Below are positions 43,367-52,646 of a DNA stretch of 64,000 nucleotides, one piece after another; positions within the stretch are counted from its first letter, which is position 1; each line of letters starts with the position of its first letter. The position numbers and the translations under genes are program-made. Source of the stretch: Splendidivirga corallicola. GTDB lineage: Bacteria; Bacteroidota; Bacteroidia; Cytophagales; Cyclobacteriaceae. The notes under the pieces were generated by a model, which was given only the letters and a program-made list of their open reading frames with translations, ran no database searches and was not told the origin of the DNA. The stretch is taken from positions 62,001 through 126,000 of the forward strand of contig JAUJEA010000013.1 of NCBI GenBank assembly GCA_030442035.1. Direction: 5' to 3'.

Positions 43367-45742
43367 GTGTTTAGCAATTATTTTAAGATCATGCTCAGAA
43401 CAATGTCAAGGCAGTTCACTTACTCCTTGATCAACATTGTTGGATTGTCCCTGGGACTTGCCAGCTCCTTGGTGATTTTCTTTTATGTATATAATGAATT
43501 AAGCTATGACAGGCACTTTAAAGATGCGGATAGGATATTCAGGGTGAATACTTCCTTCATGAGTCTGGGAAATTTTGCCAATGGTCCGAGGATCCTCGTG
43601 GATGTATTAAGGGAAGAACACCCTGAAGTTGAAAGAGCAACTCGTATTAAAAGTGTATCGGAATTGTGGGTATTTCACAAGGAGGAACGCTATAGGGAAG
43701 ACCATGTATTTTATGTGGATGACGAATACTTCAAAATATTCTCGCATGCTTTTGAGAAAGGAAATGCGGAAACTGTTTTGAACGATATTTCGGGGATGGT
43801 CATCCGTGAATCAATGGCCAGAAAGTATTTTGGGGACGAACCGGCAATGGGGAAATCGCTGATCATAGGAAAGGATAAAAAAGAATACATCATCAAAGGT
43901 ATTATTTCGGATGATCATCGAAAATCTCATTTAAGAGCAGATATCTGGTTGCCAATCACAGATGATATTATCGGTGATAGTGATAACTGGACTTCAGCTA
44001 CTTTCTATAATTATGTGAAATTACGTGAGGGTGTAACACAACAGGACTTTCAGGTCAATCTGGAGCATATGATAAAGAATCATGTCTATCCGGATGTGAG
44101 CGCCGAAATGTCTTACGAGCAATGGGCGCAGAGTGACAATGCTTACAGGTTAACGGCCCAACCTTTAACAGATATTTACCTGCATTCCAAATTGAAATTC
44201 GAATTGTCTCCGGGAGGTTCATTGTCAAACGTGATTATTTTTGCTTCCATTGCCCTTTTTATCATAGCCATTGCTGTTTTTAACTTTGTAAATCTTACTA
44301 CCGCAAGAGCTGCCAAGCGAGCCAAGGAAGTTGGGATCCGCAAAACATTGGGTACAAAAAGGAAAAGTCTGATCTATCAGTTTCTTTTTGAGTCGGTGTT
44401 CACAAGTTTGCTGGCTATGATATTAGCCTTCGGTTTTGCTGAAATATTTTTGATCATCTTTAAGCAAATTACTGGACAGGTGCTTATTGAAAGTGTTTTT
44501 ACAAATACTAATCATATACTCATTGTTGTCTTATTCAGTATTCTCACAGGCCTGGTGGCTGGTATCTATCCCGCTTTTTATCTGACCAGGTTCAGACCTA
44601 TTTCTGTGATCAAAGGAAGTTATGAAAAGCAAAGTACCAAAGGGAGTTTCCGGAATGTACTGGTTGTTTTGCAGTTTGTGATTTCCATTACACTGATTAT
44701 TTGCAGTGCTGTTGTTTTAAAGCAATTGACCTTTCTTGAAAAAAAAGATCTGGGATTCGATCAGGAGAATGTCCTGGTTATCAGGAATGCATACCTATTG
44801 GGAGATCGGATAGAGAGTTTCAGACAAAGCATCACCTCTCATGCGGTGGTGGAGCAAAGCAGCTTGGCCCACAGGCTTCCGGCAGGCAATGCTTTATGGA
44901 TAGGCACATTTAAAACTACCGAGATGGCTGAAAGCCTCACGTTGAATACATTTATGGCTGACCAGGACTTTCTGCCTACCCTGGATATGAAAATTGTGAA
45001 AGGTAGGAACTTTTCTAAAGAAATGGCTTCCGATAGCAGCGGACTCATTCTAAACGAATCTGCAGTAAAGACCCTTGGTCTGGGAGATGATCCGGTCGGT
45101 AAAAAGTTGAATACTGATCGTACGGTTATCGGCGTGGTGAGTGACTTTAACTTTGAAACATTAAGAAAGAAAATAGAGCCCGCGGTCATTGGATATTCTC
45201 AGCAGGGAAGTCGGTTATTGATCAAGCTCAGAGGGAAAGGGATTAATGATTTTGTTAATATGGTCAGCAAAAGATGGAAAGAATATACTCCTGACGAAGC
45301 TATGAAATATTACTTTTTAGATGAGAATTTCAGTAAAATGTTGAAGAACGATGAAATGGTCAGCAAGGCCATAAGTATCTTTACCATACTGGCAATTTTC
45401 ATTTCTTGCCTTGGACTATTTGGCCTGTCAACCTATGTTATCGAACAAAGGACCAAAGAAATAGGGATCAGGAAGGTGCTGGGTGCTTCCGCAAAGAGCA
45501 TTTTATATCATGTGTCCAAAGACTTTATGAAATTGATCTTAATAGCCTTTGTGATAGCCATTCCACTGTCCTATTATTTAATGATAGATTGGCTGGCAAA
45601 CTTTGCCTATCAAACCAACATCGGTGTTTTGATCTTTTTAATAGCTGGTGCTGTTAGTTTGGTGTTGGCATTGTTCACCATTGCCTATCGATCGATCAAA
45701 GCTTCTTTGACCAATCCTGTTCTGGTGTTGAGAGATGAATAG
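43367..45742 (+). CDS. FtsX/MacB-type ABC permease, paralog 6 of 6
   Basis: Permease of 791 aa. The GTG at 43367 is chosen as start because MFSNYFKIMLRTMSRQFTYS aligns end to end with the MFKNYFKIALRN start of its paralogs. First helix GLSLGLASSLVIFFYVYNEL. Coupling motifs AKEVGIRKTLGTKRKSLIYQ and TKEIGIRKVLGASAKSILYH. It is the shortest of the six and has a distinctive tail, NPVLVLRDE. It is separated from paralog 5 by 455 bp of repeats (REP pair, structured element, copy C), so it may have its own promoter or have been split from the array by insertions. Confidence 0.9.
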   Translation: MFSNYFKIMLRTMSRQFTYSLINIVGLSLGLASSLVIFFYVYNELSYDRHFKDADRIFRVNTSFMSLGNFANGPRILVDVLREEHPEVERATRIKSVSELWVFHKEERYREDHVFYVDDEYFKIFSHAFEKGNAETVLNDISGMVIRESMARKYFGDEPAMGKSLIIGKDKKEYIIKGIISDDHRKSHLRADIWLPITDDIIGDSDNWTSATFYNYVKLREGVTQQDFQVNLEHMIKNHVYPDVSAEMSYEQWAQSDNAYRLTAQPLTDIYLHSKLKFELSPGGSLSNVIIFASIALFIIAIAVFNFVNLTTARAAKRAKEVGIRKTLGTKRKSLIYQFLFESVFTSLLAMILAFGFAEIFLIIFKQITGQVLIESVFTNTNHILIVVLFSILTGLVAGIYPAFYLTRFRPISVIKGSYEKQSTKGSFRNVLVVLQFVISITLIICSAVVLKQLTFLEKKDLGFDQENVLVIRNAYLLGDRIESFRQSITSHAVVEQSSLAHRLPAGNALWIGTFKTTEMAESLTLNTFMADQDFLPTLDMKIVKGRNFSKEMASDSSGLILNESAVKTLGLGDDPVGKKLNTDRTVIGVVSDFNFETLRKKIEPAVIGYSQQGSRLLIKLRGKGINDFVNMVSKRWKEYTPDEAMKYYFLDENFSKMLKNDEMVSKAISIFTILAIFISCLGLFGLSTYVIEQRTKEIGIRKVLGASAKSILYHVSKDFMKLILIAFVIAIPLSYYLMIDWLANFAYQTNIGVLIFLIAGAVSLVLALFTIAYRSIKASLTNPVLVLRDE

Positions 45743-46000
45743 AGCTTTTAATCGGGAAATAACAAGCAACAAGTTTGTATCTAGTGGAACTCCGATCAAA
45801 CAACCTACTGTTTTGAGTTAAATAAGCTAAGCATTCCAATACATATAAAGAAACAGAGGAAGGTCAATCTATTTCAGGGACATACAGTTAACTAAAAACT
45901 CACAACTAAAATGGGTGTGTTCTCTTTTTCCTACTGTAGAGCACAGGTTTGCATTAGGCCTTAAAAGATCTTATAATTGAATTGTTCCAATGGCCAAAGC

Positions 46001-46870
46001 ATGACCCAAAAATCAAAGAAAACCACAACTCAAAGTCAGCAGAAAAAATGCCTGACCTGTGGTACTGATCTTATGGGTATGTTTTGCTATCAATGTGGTG
46101 AAAAGGTTATAGAACGGAAAGACAGGTCTATTCTAACCTTACTGGAACAACTGATCAATGCATTTACTTTTGCAGATAGTAAGTTGTTAAGGACCATTAA
46201 ATATTTTCTTTTTAATCCAGGCTTTCTAGTGAATGAGTATATAGCTGGTAAGCGGAAGCGCTATATCGCTCCATTATCTTTTTTCTTCATTGTGAATATT
46301 TTGTTTTTCATATTCAATCCCATTTCGGACTTTAATCTTAATTTGTACGATCAGGTCAATCATCAGATTGGTTATAGCTCATGGGCTAAATCATTGGTTG
46401 AAGAAAGGTTGGAGGAAAGAGGTATTACCCTTCAGCAATATGGAGAGATGTATAATAAACAGTCAGGTAATCTATCCAAATCTCTCATTATTTTAAATGT
46501 ACCCTTAGTAGCATTGTTTATTATGTTGCTAAACTTTCGGTCAAGCCGGTTTTATGTTGATCACTTCATATTTGCATTGAACATTTTTGCATTTGTACTA
46601 CTATGGTCGATGTTAGGCTATGTACTGGTATCATCACTGATATATACAACAAATCTCTTAGGCTGGACGCAGAGCGATACTTTGAAAGGTACAAGCATTC
46701 TGCTCATCCCGATTGTATCCTATGTCTATTTCTTGTTTGCCCAAAAAAGTACTTATCAGAGATCATGGGCATATTCAGCATTCGCAGCATTTATGGCATT
46801 GGCCGGTATTGTCCTAACCCAAGGCCTTTATCGTTTTTTTCTTTTTGTGGTGACTTTTGTAACGACTTGA
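46001..46870 (+). CDS. DUF3667 zinc-ribbon membrane protein
   Basis: Function unknown. The ATG at 46001 (MTQKSKKTTTQSQQKKCLTC) is preferred to an upstream TTG. A zinc ribbon CLTCGTDLMGMFCYQCGEK lies at about residues 17-35. The family core follows: LLEQLINAFTFADSKLLRTI and FNPGFLVNEYIAGKRKRYIAP, then about five membrane segments to the C-terminus. This matches DUF3667, which is widespread in Bacteroidota. It is a single-gene unit after the permease array, with 258 bp between it and permease 6 in which no feature was seen. Confidence 0.85.
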   Translation: MTQKSKKTTTQSQQKKCLTCGTDLMGMFCYQCGEKVIERKDRSILTLLEQLINAFTFADSKLLRTIKYFLFNPGFLVNEYIAGKRKRYIAPLSFFFIVNILFFIFNPISDFNLNLYDQVNHQIGYSSWAKSLVEERLEERGITLQQYGEMYNKQSGNLSKSLIILNVPLVALFIMLLNFRSSRFYVDHFIFALNIFAFVLLWSMLGYVLVSSLIYTTNLLGWTQSDTLKGTSILLIPIVSYVYFLFAQKSTYQRSWAYSAFAAFMALAGIVLTQGLYRFFLFVVTFVTT

Positions 46871-47060
46871 TTTGAGGATTTGTCAAATCACTTAGTTCAG
46901 GAACCGGCAAATCTTCTTTGTGCGATTATTTAACTATTGGATTTTGTTTATACTGGTAAACTTTGGATCGATTTTAGCTTAAATCTTTTCGAATAAAAAA
47001 ATGCTCCGGGTAAATAAACTTATTCGAGGAGCGTTTCATGTGTGATAAACAATACAAAGT

Positions 47061-47690
47061 ATGAGAAAAGTAGTAGTTAGTTTTTTGTTAGGAACGATTG
47101 CTTTGTTCCAGTTGAATCAATTAAAGGCACAATCTTTTGAGTTGAATACAGCTCAAAAGCATTTTAACAACACTAATTTTTCACCAATCAATTATAAAAT
47201 ATCGACGTTGGACTTAGAAAACTATTCCGAAGATCCGATTTTCAAAAATGCCAATGAATTAGCAGCTTATCGAGCTTCCATCAACCAGGCCTATATTCGT
47301 AGAGATTGGGGAATTGGATTACGTTTAGGAGATCCCACAGGCATTAATCTCAAAAGATATTTGGGAGGAAATGCTTTGGAATTCAACCTGGGTAGAGTAT
47401 TTAATGATGGATTTTCTTTGTTTGGCCACTATCTATTCCAGAATCCGTTGGAACCTGAAGGGCTGGAATGGTACTTTGGTTTTGGTGCTCAGCTCAAAAC
47501 ATTTGATAATAATCGGTTTGAGAACCAGGACGAATTTGATTTTGGTGGTGATGCTATCATCGGACTGGAATATACTTTTTCTGATGTTCCCATTTCGGTT
47601 TTTGTTGATGCTATTTTATTTGTAGAGCTGATAGATGATCCATTTAATCTGGATCTTGATGCGGGGATTGGTGCGAGATACAATTTCTAA
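47061..47690 (+). CDS. Exported putative outer-membrane beta-barrel protein
   Basis: The signal peptide MRKVVVSFLLGTIALFQLNQ ends near LKAQ. The second half alternates hydrophobic and polar residues as in a small barrel: WGIGLRLGDPTGINLKRYL, ALEFNLGRVFNDGFSLFGHY, WYFGFGAQLKTF, IIGLEYTFSDVPISVFVDA. It ends in GIGARYNF, with the C-terminal aromatic residue typical of barrel proteins recognised by BamA. An N-terminal ~60 residues precede the barrel. No function can be assigned. A strong hairpin terminator follows at 47739. Confidence 0.65.
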   Translation: MRKVVVSFLLGTIALFQLNQLKAQSFELNTAQKHFNNTNFSPINYKISTLDLENYSEDPIFKNANELAAYRASINQAYIRRDWGIGLRLGDPTGINLKRYLGGNALEFNLGRVFNDGFSLFGHYLFQNPLEPEGLEWYFGFGAQLKTFDNNRFENQDEFDFGGDAIIGLEYTFSDVPISVFVDAILFVELIDDPFNLDLDAGIGARYNF

Positions 47691-47738
47691 GTAGCATAAA
47701 TGAGCAAGCTCATAGCTTAGCCAAATTTTATAGGAGGG

Positions 47739-47785
47739 TGTTGGTTTTTAGGTTCTATCATATGAAGCTAAAAACCAACAATTTG
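47739..47785 (+). terminator. Hairpin terminator after the beta-barrel gene
   Basis: TGTTGGTTTTTAG (47739-47751) pairs perfectly with CTAAAAACCAACA (47768-47780), a 13-bp stem with a 16-base loop, followed by ATTTGATTTG. It lies 49 bp after the stop. Confidence 0.65.
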
Positions 47786-47939
47786 ATTTGGGCCTAGTGC
47801 TAAAAATTCTTAACACTAATTTGGATACCAATAAACAAATCAGAACCACTCCCTAAATCATTTTGTTTTGATAAAAATATTTTTTTAGAAGCCTGAATTT
47901 TGTTTAATTCAATTTTATGCTGATTAACAAAATGATCCT

Positions 47940-48758
47940 ATGGATAATAGACCTGTTTTTTCCAGATTTTTGAATACGTTTAAAAAAGGTTTTAACCCTT
48001 CAGCTTTGTTTTTGGAGTTGCTGGTGGTTTTCTGTGGTGTGTACCTGGCGTTCATACTCAATAACTACAATGAACAGCTGAAGATTGAACGGGAAACAAA
48101 AAAGGTTCTTATAAGCTTAAAAAGTGAGTTAGAAAATTTTCGATTGAGTTTGCCTGGTCAATCCAATTTTCAATATCAAAAGGTGAAGGAATGGACTGAG
48201 ATAGCTAATGCCAACAACTCAGTAAATATCTATAAATGGCGATACATTCAACCCCAGCACGACTATGAGGTAATAGAGCATGCTATTAATACAAGAGGAG
48301 CAGATATTGTAGACTTCGATCTTTTTAAATCCTTACTTTCACTTTACACTGAAATTAAGAAATTGGAAGATGTAGAAGACCTTGTTACGGATGTCGCCGG
48401 TGAATACAGAATGGTTCCCAGCTCGCTCAAAAAGAATGGTGAATTGTATTTGTTGGAACAGGCACATAACAGGATGACTTTCCTAAGATTCATTCACTTC
48501 TCAAATGACAGGGCTCGAATTTTGCAAAGAGTAGCTGACCTTTCTATTATCACTTTGAAAATTATCAACGAGAAATTCACTCCTGAAGAATTGAAGCAGG
48601 TTGAATTTGATTTGATAAAAGCGTTTGCCAAAGATCAATTGGATGATGTTCCACAAGAGAGAGTAAGAGAACTAATTCAACAAAGTTTCCCCAATTTTAC
48701 GGAAGGTGATATTGATTCATTGATAGAAGAACTATTTAATGAAAGGAATGAAAAGTAA
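47940..48758 (+). CDS. Single-pass membrane protein, DUF6090-like
   Basis: Function unknown (272 aa). After MDNRPVFSRFLNTFKKGFNP comes one helix, LFLELLVVFCGVYLAFILNN, then a charged, largely helical domain of about 230 residues (QLKIERETKKVLISLKSELE at its start). The helix and the turn after it match the protein at 8332-8949, so these are distant paralogs. Its 3' end overlaps the DUF547 gene by 20 bp (or 11 bp if that gene starts at its second ATG), which implies translational coupling and probably a shared task at the membrane. Confidence 0.65.
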   Translation: MDNRPVFSRFLNTFKKGFNPSALFLELLVVFCGVYLAFILNNYNEQLKIERETKKVLISLKSELENFRLSLPGQSNFQYQKVKEWTEIANANNSVNIYKWRYIQPQHDYEVIEHAINTRGADIVDFDLFKSLLSLYTEIKKLEDVEDLVTDVAGEYRMVPSSLKKNGELYLLEQAHNRMTFLRFIHFSNDRARILQRVADLSIITLKIINEKFTPEELKQVEFDLIKAFAKDQLDDVPQERVRELIQQSFPNFTEGDIDSLIEELFNERNEK

Positions 48759-49773
48759 AAGATACATCCTACCATTGCTCTTGTGGTTCATTTTTTTGGG
48801 TTGTGGAAAAAATCCAAAGACGGCTGAGAGTAATGAAAATCAGAAGCCTTCGAAAATGGTAGTGGATAGCGTTTCTGAAACAACTGAGGATCACATATCC
48901 AGGAAGGATTTGATGGCAACTCCTGATAACGATGAGATGTTAAACAAAGAGTCGGATGCGGTTTCGGCGGATAAACGTGATGGAATCACGGAGGAGGGAA
49001 CCAATGAACCAACCAAAACAGCAAATACAACTGATAGCAATAAAGAAGAGGAGCAATCTCAAAAAGAAATTAAAAATGATCAAGAGGCTAAAAAGGACAC
49101 GGAACCGGAAAACGTTGAGACAGTGGAACTGAAGCCTTCATATGAGATATGGGATCAATGGATGAAAAAATATGTGACAAGCAATGGTCAGGTGAATTAT
49201 CAGGGGTTGAAGAGTGAGGAGAAGGAGATTGATGGCTATCTCAATGAGTTAATCATACATGTTCCAAACAGCAACTGGTCAACTAATGAGAAACTTTCGT
49301 TTTGGATCAATGTTTATAATGCTTTCACCATATCACTAATTCTTGATCATTATCCTGTGAAGAGCATCACGGATATTCACAATGGAAAACCATGGGATTT
49401 TGCATTTGTTGATGTTGGTGCAAATAAATTGACGCTTAATCAGATCGAAAATGAAATCATTCGTCCCAGGTTCAAGGAGCCTCGAATTCATTTTGCGTTG
49501 AATTGCGCAGCTCTTTCGTGTCCTAAGTTACTGAATGAAGCCTATGTTCCTGAAAAACTGGATCGGCAACTCAATGCACAATCGGCCTATTTCATTAATA
49601 ATCCAAACAAGAATACTATTAACGCCGATCAAATAGCTATCTCAAAAATCTTTGAATGGTATGGCTCGGATTTCAGTGACATCATTGCTTTCTTTAACCA
49701 GTTCAGTAAAACAAAGATCGATGATAATGCCAAAGTTTCCTTTCTGGAATACGACTGGCAGTTGAATGAATAA
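48739..49773 (+). CDS. DUF547 family lipoprotein
   Basis: Lipoprotein signal KRYILPLLLWFIFLGCGKN (lipobox LGC) is followed by about 100 low-complexity residues rich in Glu, Lys, Asn and Asp, probably a flexible linker. The DUF547 domain occupies about 130-340: LSFWINVYNAFTISLIL, GKPWDFAFVDVGANKLTL and HFALNCAALSCPKLLNEAY, where the Asn-Cys and Ser-Cys-Pro positions are the family core. DUF547 has a circularly permuted papain-like plan in some analyses; no activity is shown. The start is either 48739 or, three codons on, 48748. It overlaps the preceding membrane protein gene. Confidence 0.8.
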   Translation: MKGMKSKRYILPLLLWFIFLGCGKNPKTAESNENQKPSKMVVDSVSETTEDHISRKDLMATPDNDEMLNKESDAVSADKRDGITEEGTNEPTKTANTTDSNKEEEQSQKEIKNDQEAKKDTEPENVETVELKPSYEIWDQWMKKYVTSNGQVNYQGLKSEEKEIDGYLNELIIHVPNSNWSTNEKLSFWINVYNAFTISLILDHYPVKSITDIHNGKPWDFAFVDVGANKLTLNQIENEIIRPRFKEPRIHFALNCAALSCPKLLNEAYVPEKLDRQLNAQSAYFINNPNKNTINADQIAISKIFEWYGSDFSDIIAFFNQFSKTKIDDNAKVSFLEYDWQLNE

Positions 49774-49805
49774 CATTAACGATCGAAGCTATTGGAATAC
49801 CAAAT

Positions 49806-49846
49806 TATTAATGTGTCTATTACTAATTATTAATTACTCATTACCA
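49806..49846. repeat. Partial copy of the permease spacer repeat
   Basis: TCTATTACTAATTATTAATT and TACTCATTACC repeat the right arm of spacers R1-R4, here 4 kb after the last permease and without the left arm except ATTAATGTG. It shows that the spacer repeat is not restricted to the array. Confidence 0.6.
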
Positions 49847-49953
49847 CAGTATTTGTTAATCTTAAAATTCTGCACTAAGTTTCCATTTGCCATATTCATC
49901 ATGCAATTAGCTGATATTTGAGTATAAGTAAATTTTAATATATCGACAGTTTA

Positions 49954-51069
49954 ATGAATCAAACCGATACCTGGTATAAAATCAATAACATAGAGGAATT
50001 CGATACGCCGGCGCTGGTTGTTTACCCGGACAGAATTAAAGAAAATATCCATCAAATGGTGACAGCCGTGGGGAATCCCGATCGACTAAGACCACATGTT
50101 AAGACCTATAAAATGCAAGAAGTGGTCAAAATGCAATTAGAGCAGGGAATCAACAAATTTAAATGTGCTACCATTTCGGAAGGTGAAATGCTGGGTATGG
50201 TTGGTGCCTCAGAAGTGCTGCTTGCCTACCAGCCGGTTGGCCCAAAAATCTCCCGATTGTTAAGTTTGGTAAAACATTTTCCCAATACACGATTTTCTAC
50301 ACTGGTGGATAATATTGATTCAGCGAAGGACATTGCTAATGTATTTTCAATGGCCGGTTCGTCCATAGAGGTGTTTCTCGATATTGATGTGGGAATGCAT
50401 AGAACGGGGATTGCTCCGGATGAGAACGCTTTGGAACTTTATGCCTTTTGTTCAGAAAGTGAGGGTATTGATCCGTTAGGTTTGCATGTTTATGATGGAC
50501 ATCTTAGGGATCAGGATTATGAAATGCGGAAAGAAAAATGTGATTTGGCTTTTTCACATGCAGAGAATTTACAAAAAAGAATCATGAAACAATTTGGTTC
50601 GGAGCCATTGATAATAGCCGGAGGATCACCTACATTTTCAATTCATTCCAAAAGGGACACTATCCAATGTAGTCCCGGAACCTGCCTGTTATGGGATTGG
50701 GGGTACAATGAACTATTACCGGAGCAGAATTTTAAATTTGGTGCCTTGGTGGTTTGCAGGATTATTTCCAAGATAGAAAATCATTTGATCTGTGCAGACC
50801 TTGGCCATAAAAGCATTGCAGCAGAGAATCCTTTCCCCCGGGTTCAGTTTTTGAATCTTCCGGATGCAAAGCCGGTATCACAAAGTGAGGAGCATTTGGT
50901 TTTGGATGTGGGCAATAATCAACATTATCAGGTGGGGGAGGTGCTATATGGAGTGCCTATTCACATTTGCCCAACATGCGCTTTGTACGAAAGGGCTCAT
51001 GTTGTAGAAGGTAATGCAATTACCAAATCATGGCGTGTAATTGCCAGAGATAGAATGATCACTTTGTAG
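49954..51069 (+). CDS. D-threonine aldolase-like PLP enzyme (DSD1/D-TA family)
   Basis: Fold-type III PLP enzyme of 371 aa with an alanine-racemase-like barrel. The PLP lysine is in RPHVKTYKMQEVVK (about residue 50). KFKCATISEGEML and FLDIDVGMHRTGI are family blocks. The C-terminal metal site appears as VPIHICPTCALYERAHVVEG, with the His/Cys ligands of this family. Likely reactions are retro-aldol cleavage of D-threonine or D-3-hydroxy amino acids, or D-serine dehydration. It is cytosolic and monocistronic; a hairpin follows. Confidence 0.82.
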   Translation: MNQTDTWYKINNIEEFDTPALVVYPDRIKENIHQMVTAVGNPDRLRPHVKTYKMQEVVKMQLEQGINKFKCATISEGEMLGMVGASEVLLAYQPVGPKISRLLSLVKHFPNTRFSTLVDNIDSAKDIANVFSMAGSSIEVFLDIDVGMHRTGIAPDENALELYAFCSESEGIDPLGLHVYDGHLRDQDYEMRKEKCDLAFSHAENLQKRIMKQFGSEPLIIAGGSPTFSIHSKRDTIQCSPGTCLLWDWGYNELLPEQNFKFGALVVCRIISKIENHLICADLGHKSIAAENPFPRVQFLNLPDAKPVSQSEEHLVLDVGNNQHYQVGEVLYGVPIHICPTCALYERAHVVEGNAITKSWRVIARDRMITL

Positions 51070-51074
51070 AGCTG

Positions 51075-51103
51075 CAAATTACGAAAGTGCCATACGTAAT
51101 TTG
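51075..51103. terminator. Hairpin after the D-TA-like gene
   Basis: CAAATTACG (51075-51083) pairs perfectly with CGTAATTTG (51095-51103), six bases after the stop. It is followed by further TAATTTG / AATTCGTAATT words. Its position suggests a terminator, but no T-run follows, so a repeat is also possible. Confidence 0.4.
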
Positions 51104-51177
51104 TAATTTGAAATTCGTAATTCATACGAGCATTATATTTAAACTTTTCATTGCTAAATAAACAGTTCAGGATTCAA

Positions 51178-51957
51178 ATGTTATTAGCAGTTGATATCGG
51201 AAATACAGACATAACCTTTGGTTTGAGCCGACAAAATGAATGGATATTCAGTTGGAGGATAAAAAGCGAAATCAGCAGGTCGGTTGGAGCTTATGAGTTA
51301 GAGCTTAGAAATTATTTTCTTGAAAATGACATATCATTAAATGATATTCATCAAGTTGTTATCAGCAGCGTCGTTCCATCACTTACCTCTAAACTGGAAC
51401 AGGTATTGCAGAATAGTTTCACTGTTTCTCCATTAATCTTGGGACCTTCGATTTATCCGGATTTAAAAGTTACTGTAAGAAATGCTAATGAGATTGGTAC
51501 CGATTTGGTAGCCAATGCGGTTGCCGCTTTTCATCATTTCAATGACCCCTGCATTGTTGTCGATTTTGGGACAGCCCTTACTTTTACAACGATTGACAGC
51601 GATGGCAAATTAATGGGCGTGGCCATAGCCCCGGGGATAAAAACAGCCATGAAAAGCTTATCATCCAATACAGCACAACTTCCTGAAGTACCCTTACAAC
51701 TTCCTGATAGTGCTTTGGGAAAGGACACGATACACGCTATGCAGGCTGGTATTTTAATTGGCTATGTAGGACTTGTAAAGGAAATGTTGACACATATCAA
51801 AAAGGAAATAAATAAGCCTTGCAAAGTAATTGCCACTGGGGGCCTATCTTCCGTTCTAACACCCTTGCGACCGGAATTTGATGAAATTAATAATATGCTC
51901 ACACTGGACGGGTTGCGTGTCATTGCCACAAACCATTTTCGATTGAATAAGGATTAA
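51178..51957 (+). CDS. coaX: Type III pantothenate kinase
   Basis: Catalyses ATP-dependent phosphorylation of pantothenate, the first step of CoA synthesis. The ATG at 51178 starts MLLAVDIGNTDITFGL, which places the phosphate-binding DIGNT at residues 6-10 as in all CoaX proteins; the ATG at 51151 would add nine non-family residues. The other family blocks are present: VVISSVVPSLTSKL, NEIGTDLVANAVAA, CIVVDFGTALTFTTID, GVAIAPGIKTAMKSL and KVIATGGLSSVL. Length (259 aa) is normal. It requires a monovalent cation, as known for the family. Confidence 0.93.
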   Translation: MLLAVDIGNTDITFGLSRQNEWIFSWRIKSEISRSVGAYELELRNYFLENDISLNDIHQVVISSVVPSLTSKLEQVLQNSFTVSPLILGPSIYPDLKVTVRNANEIGTDLVANAVAAFHHFNDPCIVVDFGTALTFTTIDSDGKLMGVAIAPGIKTAMKSLSSNTAQLPEVPLQLPDSALGKDTIHAMQAGILIGYVGLVKEMLTHIKKEINKPCKVIATGGLSSVLTPLRPEFDEINNMLTLDGLRVIATNHFRLNKD

Positions 51958-52021
51958 AAAAGTTTTTTGCTTATTTTAAGCCGTATTCAACTGATCCATT
52001 ATTAATCATAAACCTGACATT

Positions 52022-52579
52022 ATGAGAAACTACCTTATTATCGCAACCATCAGTCTTTTTTTATTTTCTTGTGGTCAACAATCGAATGAAAAAGCAACGT
52101 TAAAAGCTCAGGCTCAACAAGAGGATGTTGAACAAAAATTAAAAGACCTGGGAATAGAAATTCCGATACCAGGTAAACCTGTTGCAAATTATGTTAATGC
52201 AGTACGAACAGGAAACCTGGTCTATACGGCAGGTAAAGGCCCTTCAAAGCCCGATGGCGGTTACGTTGCCGGAAAAGTAGGGAAAGATCTTACTGTGGAA
52301 GAAGGTTATGCTGCTGCACGGCTGGCAGGCATACAACTTTTGGCAGCATTGAAACAGGAAATAGGAGACCTTAATAAAGTGAAAAGGATCGTAAAAGTTT
52401 TAGGAATGGTCAATGCTGATTCATCATTTACAGACCACCCGGAGGTGATCAACGGCTGTTCCGATCTAATGGTTGAAATTTTTGGAGAGCGTGGCAAACA
52501 TGCCAGGGCAGCAGTAGGTATGGGATCCTTGCCAAGAAATATAGCCGTGGAAATAGAAATGATTGTTGAAGTAGAATGA
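52022..52579 (+). CDS. Exported RidA/YjgF-family lipoprotein
   Basis: RidA-fold protein (trimeric chorismate-mutase-like), but with an N-terminal lipoprotein signal MRNYLIIATISLFLFSCGQQ, so it should act outside the cytoplasm. The linker to about residue 40 is followed by the RidA domain: NAVRTGNLVYTAGKGPSKPD, AARLAGIQLLAALKQEIGD and HARAAVGMGSLPRNIAVEIE. The Arg in HARAAV corresponds to the substrate-binding Arg105 of E. coli RidA, so enamine/imine deaminase activity is possible. The domain matches the HARAAVG-type subgroup rather than classical RidA (no Cys after the Arg). Cytosolic RidA clears reactive enamines; the purpose of an exported form is unknown. Confidence 0.8.
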   Translation: MRNYLIIATISLFLFSCGQQSNEKATLKAQAQQEDVEQKLKDLGIEIPIPGKPVANYVNAVRTGNLVYTAGKGPSKPDGGYVAGKVGKDLTVEEGYAAARLAGIQLLAALKQEIGDLNKVKRIVKVLGMVNADSSFTDHPEVINGCSDLMVEIFGERGKHARAAVGMGSLPRNIAVEIEMIVEVE

Positions 52580-52646
52580 TGAAAAAATTATGAGTTTTGA
52601 GTGGATCAAATTCCTCATTCAAGACTAAAAATTCAAAATTTTTAAA

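Noticed and set aside
46937-46965. Bacteroidota-type -33/-7 promoter before the beta-barrel gene
   Set aside because: The -7 like TAAACTTTG has an extra base relative to TAnnTTTG, and the -33 match is only TTG, so it is not distinguishable from chance in AT-rich DNA.
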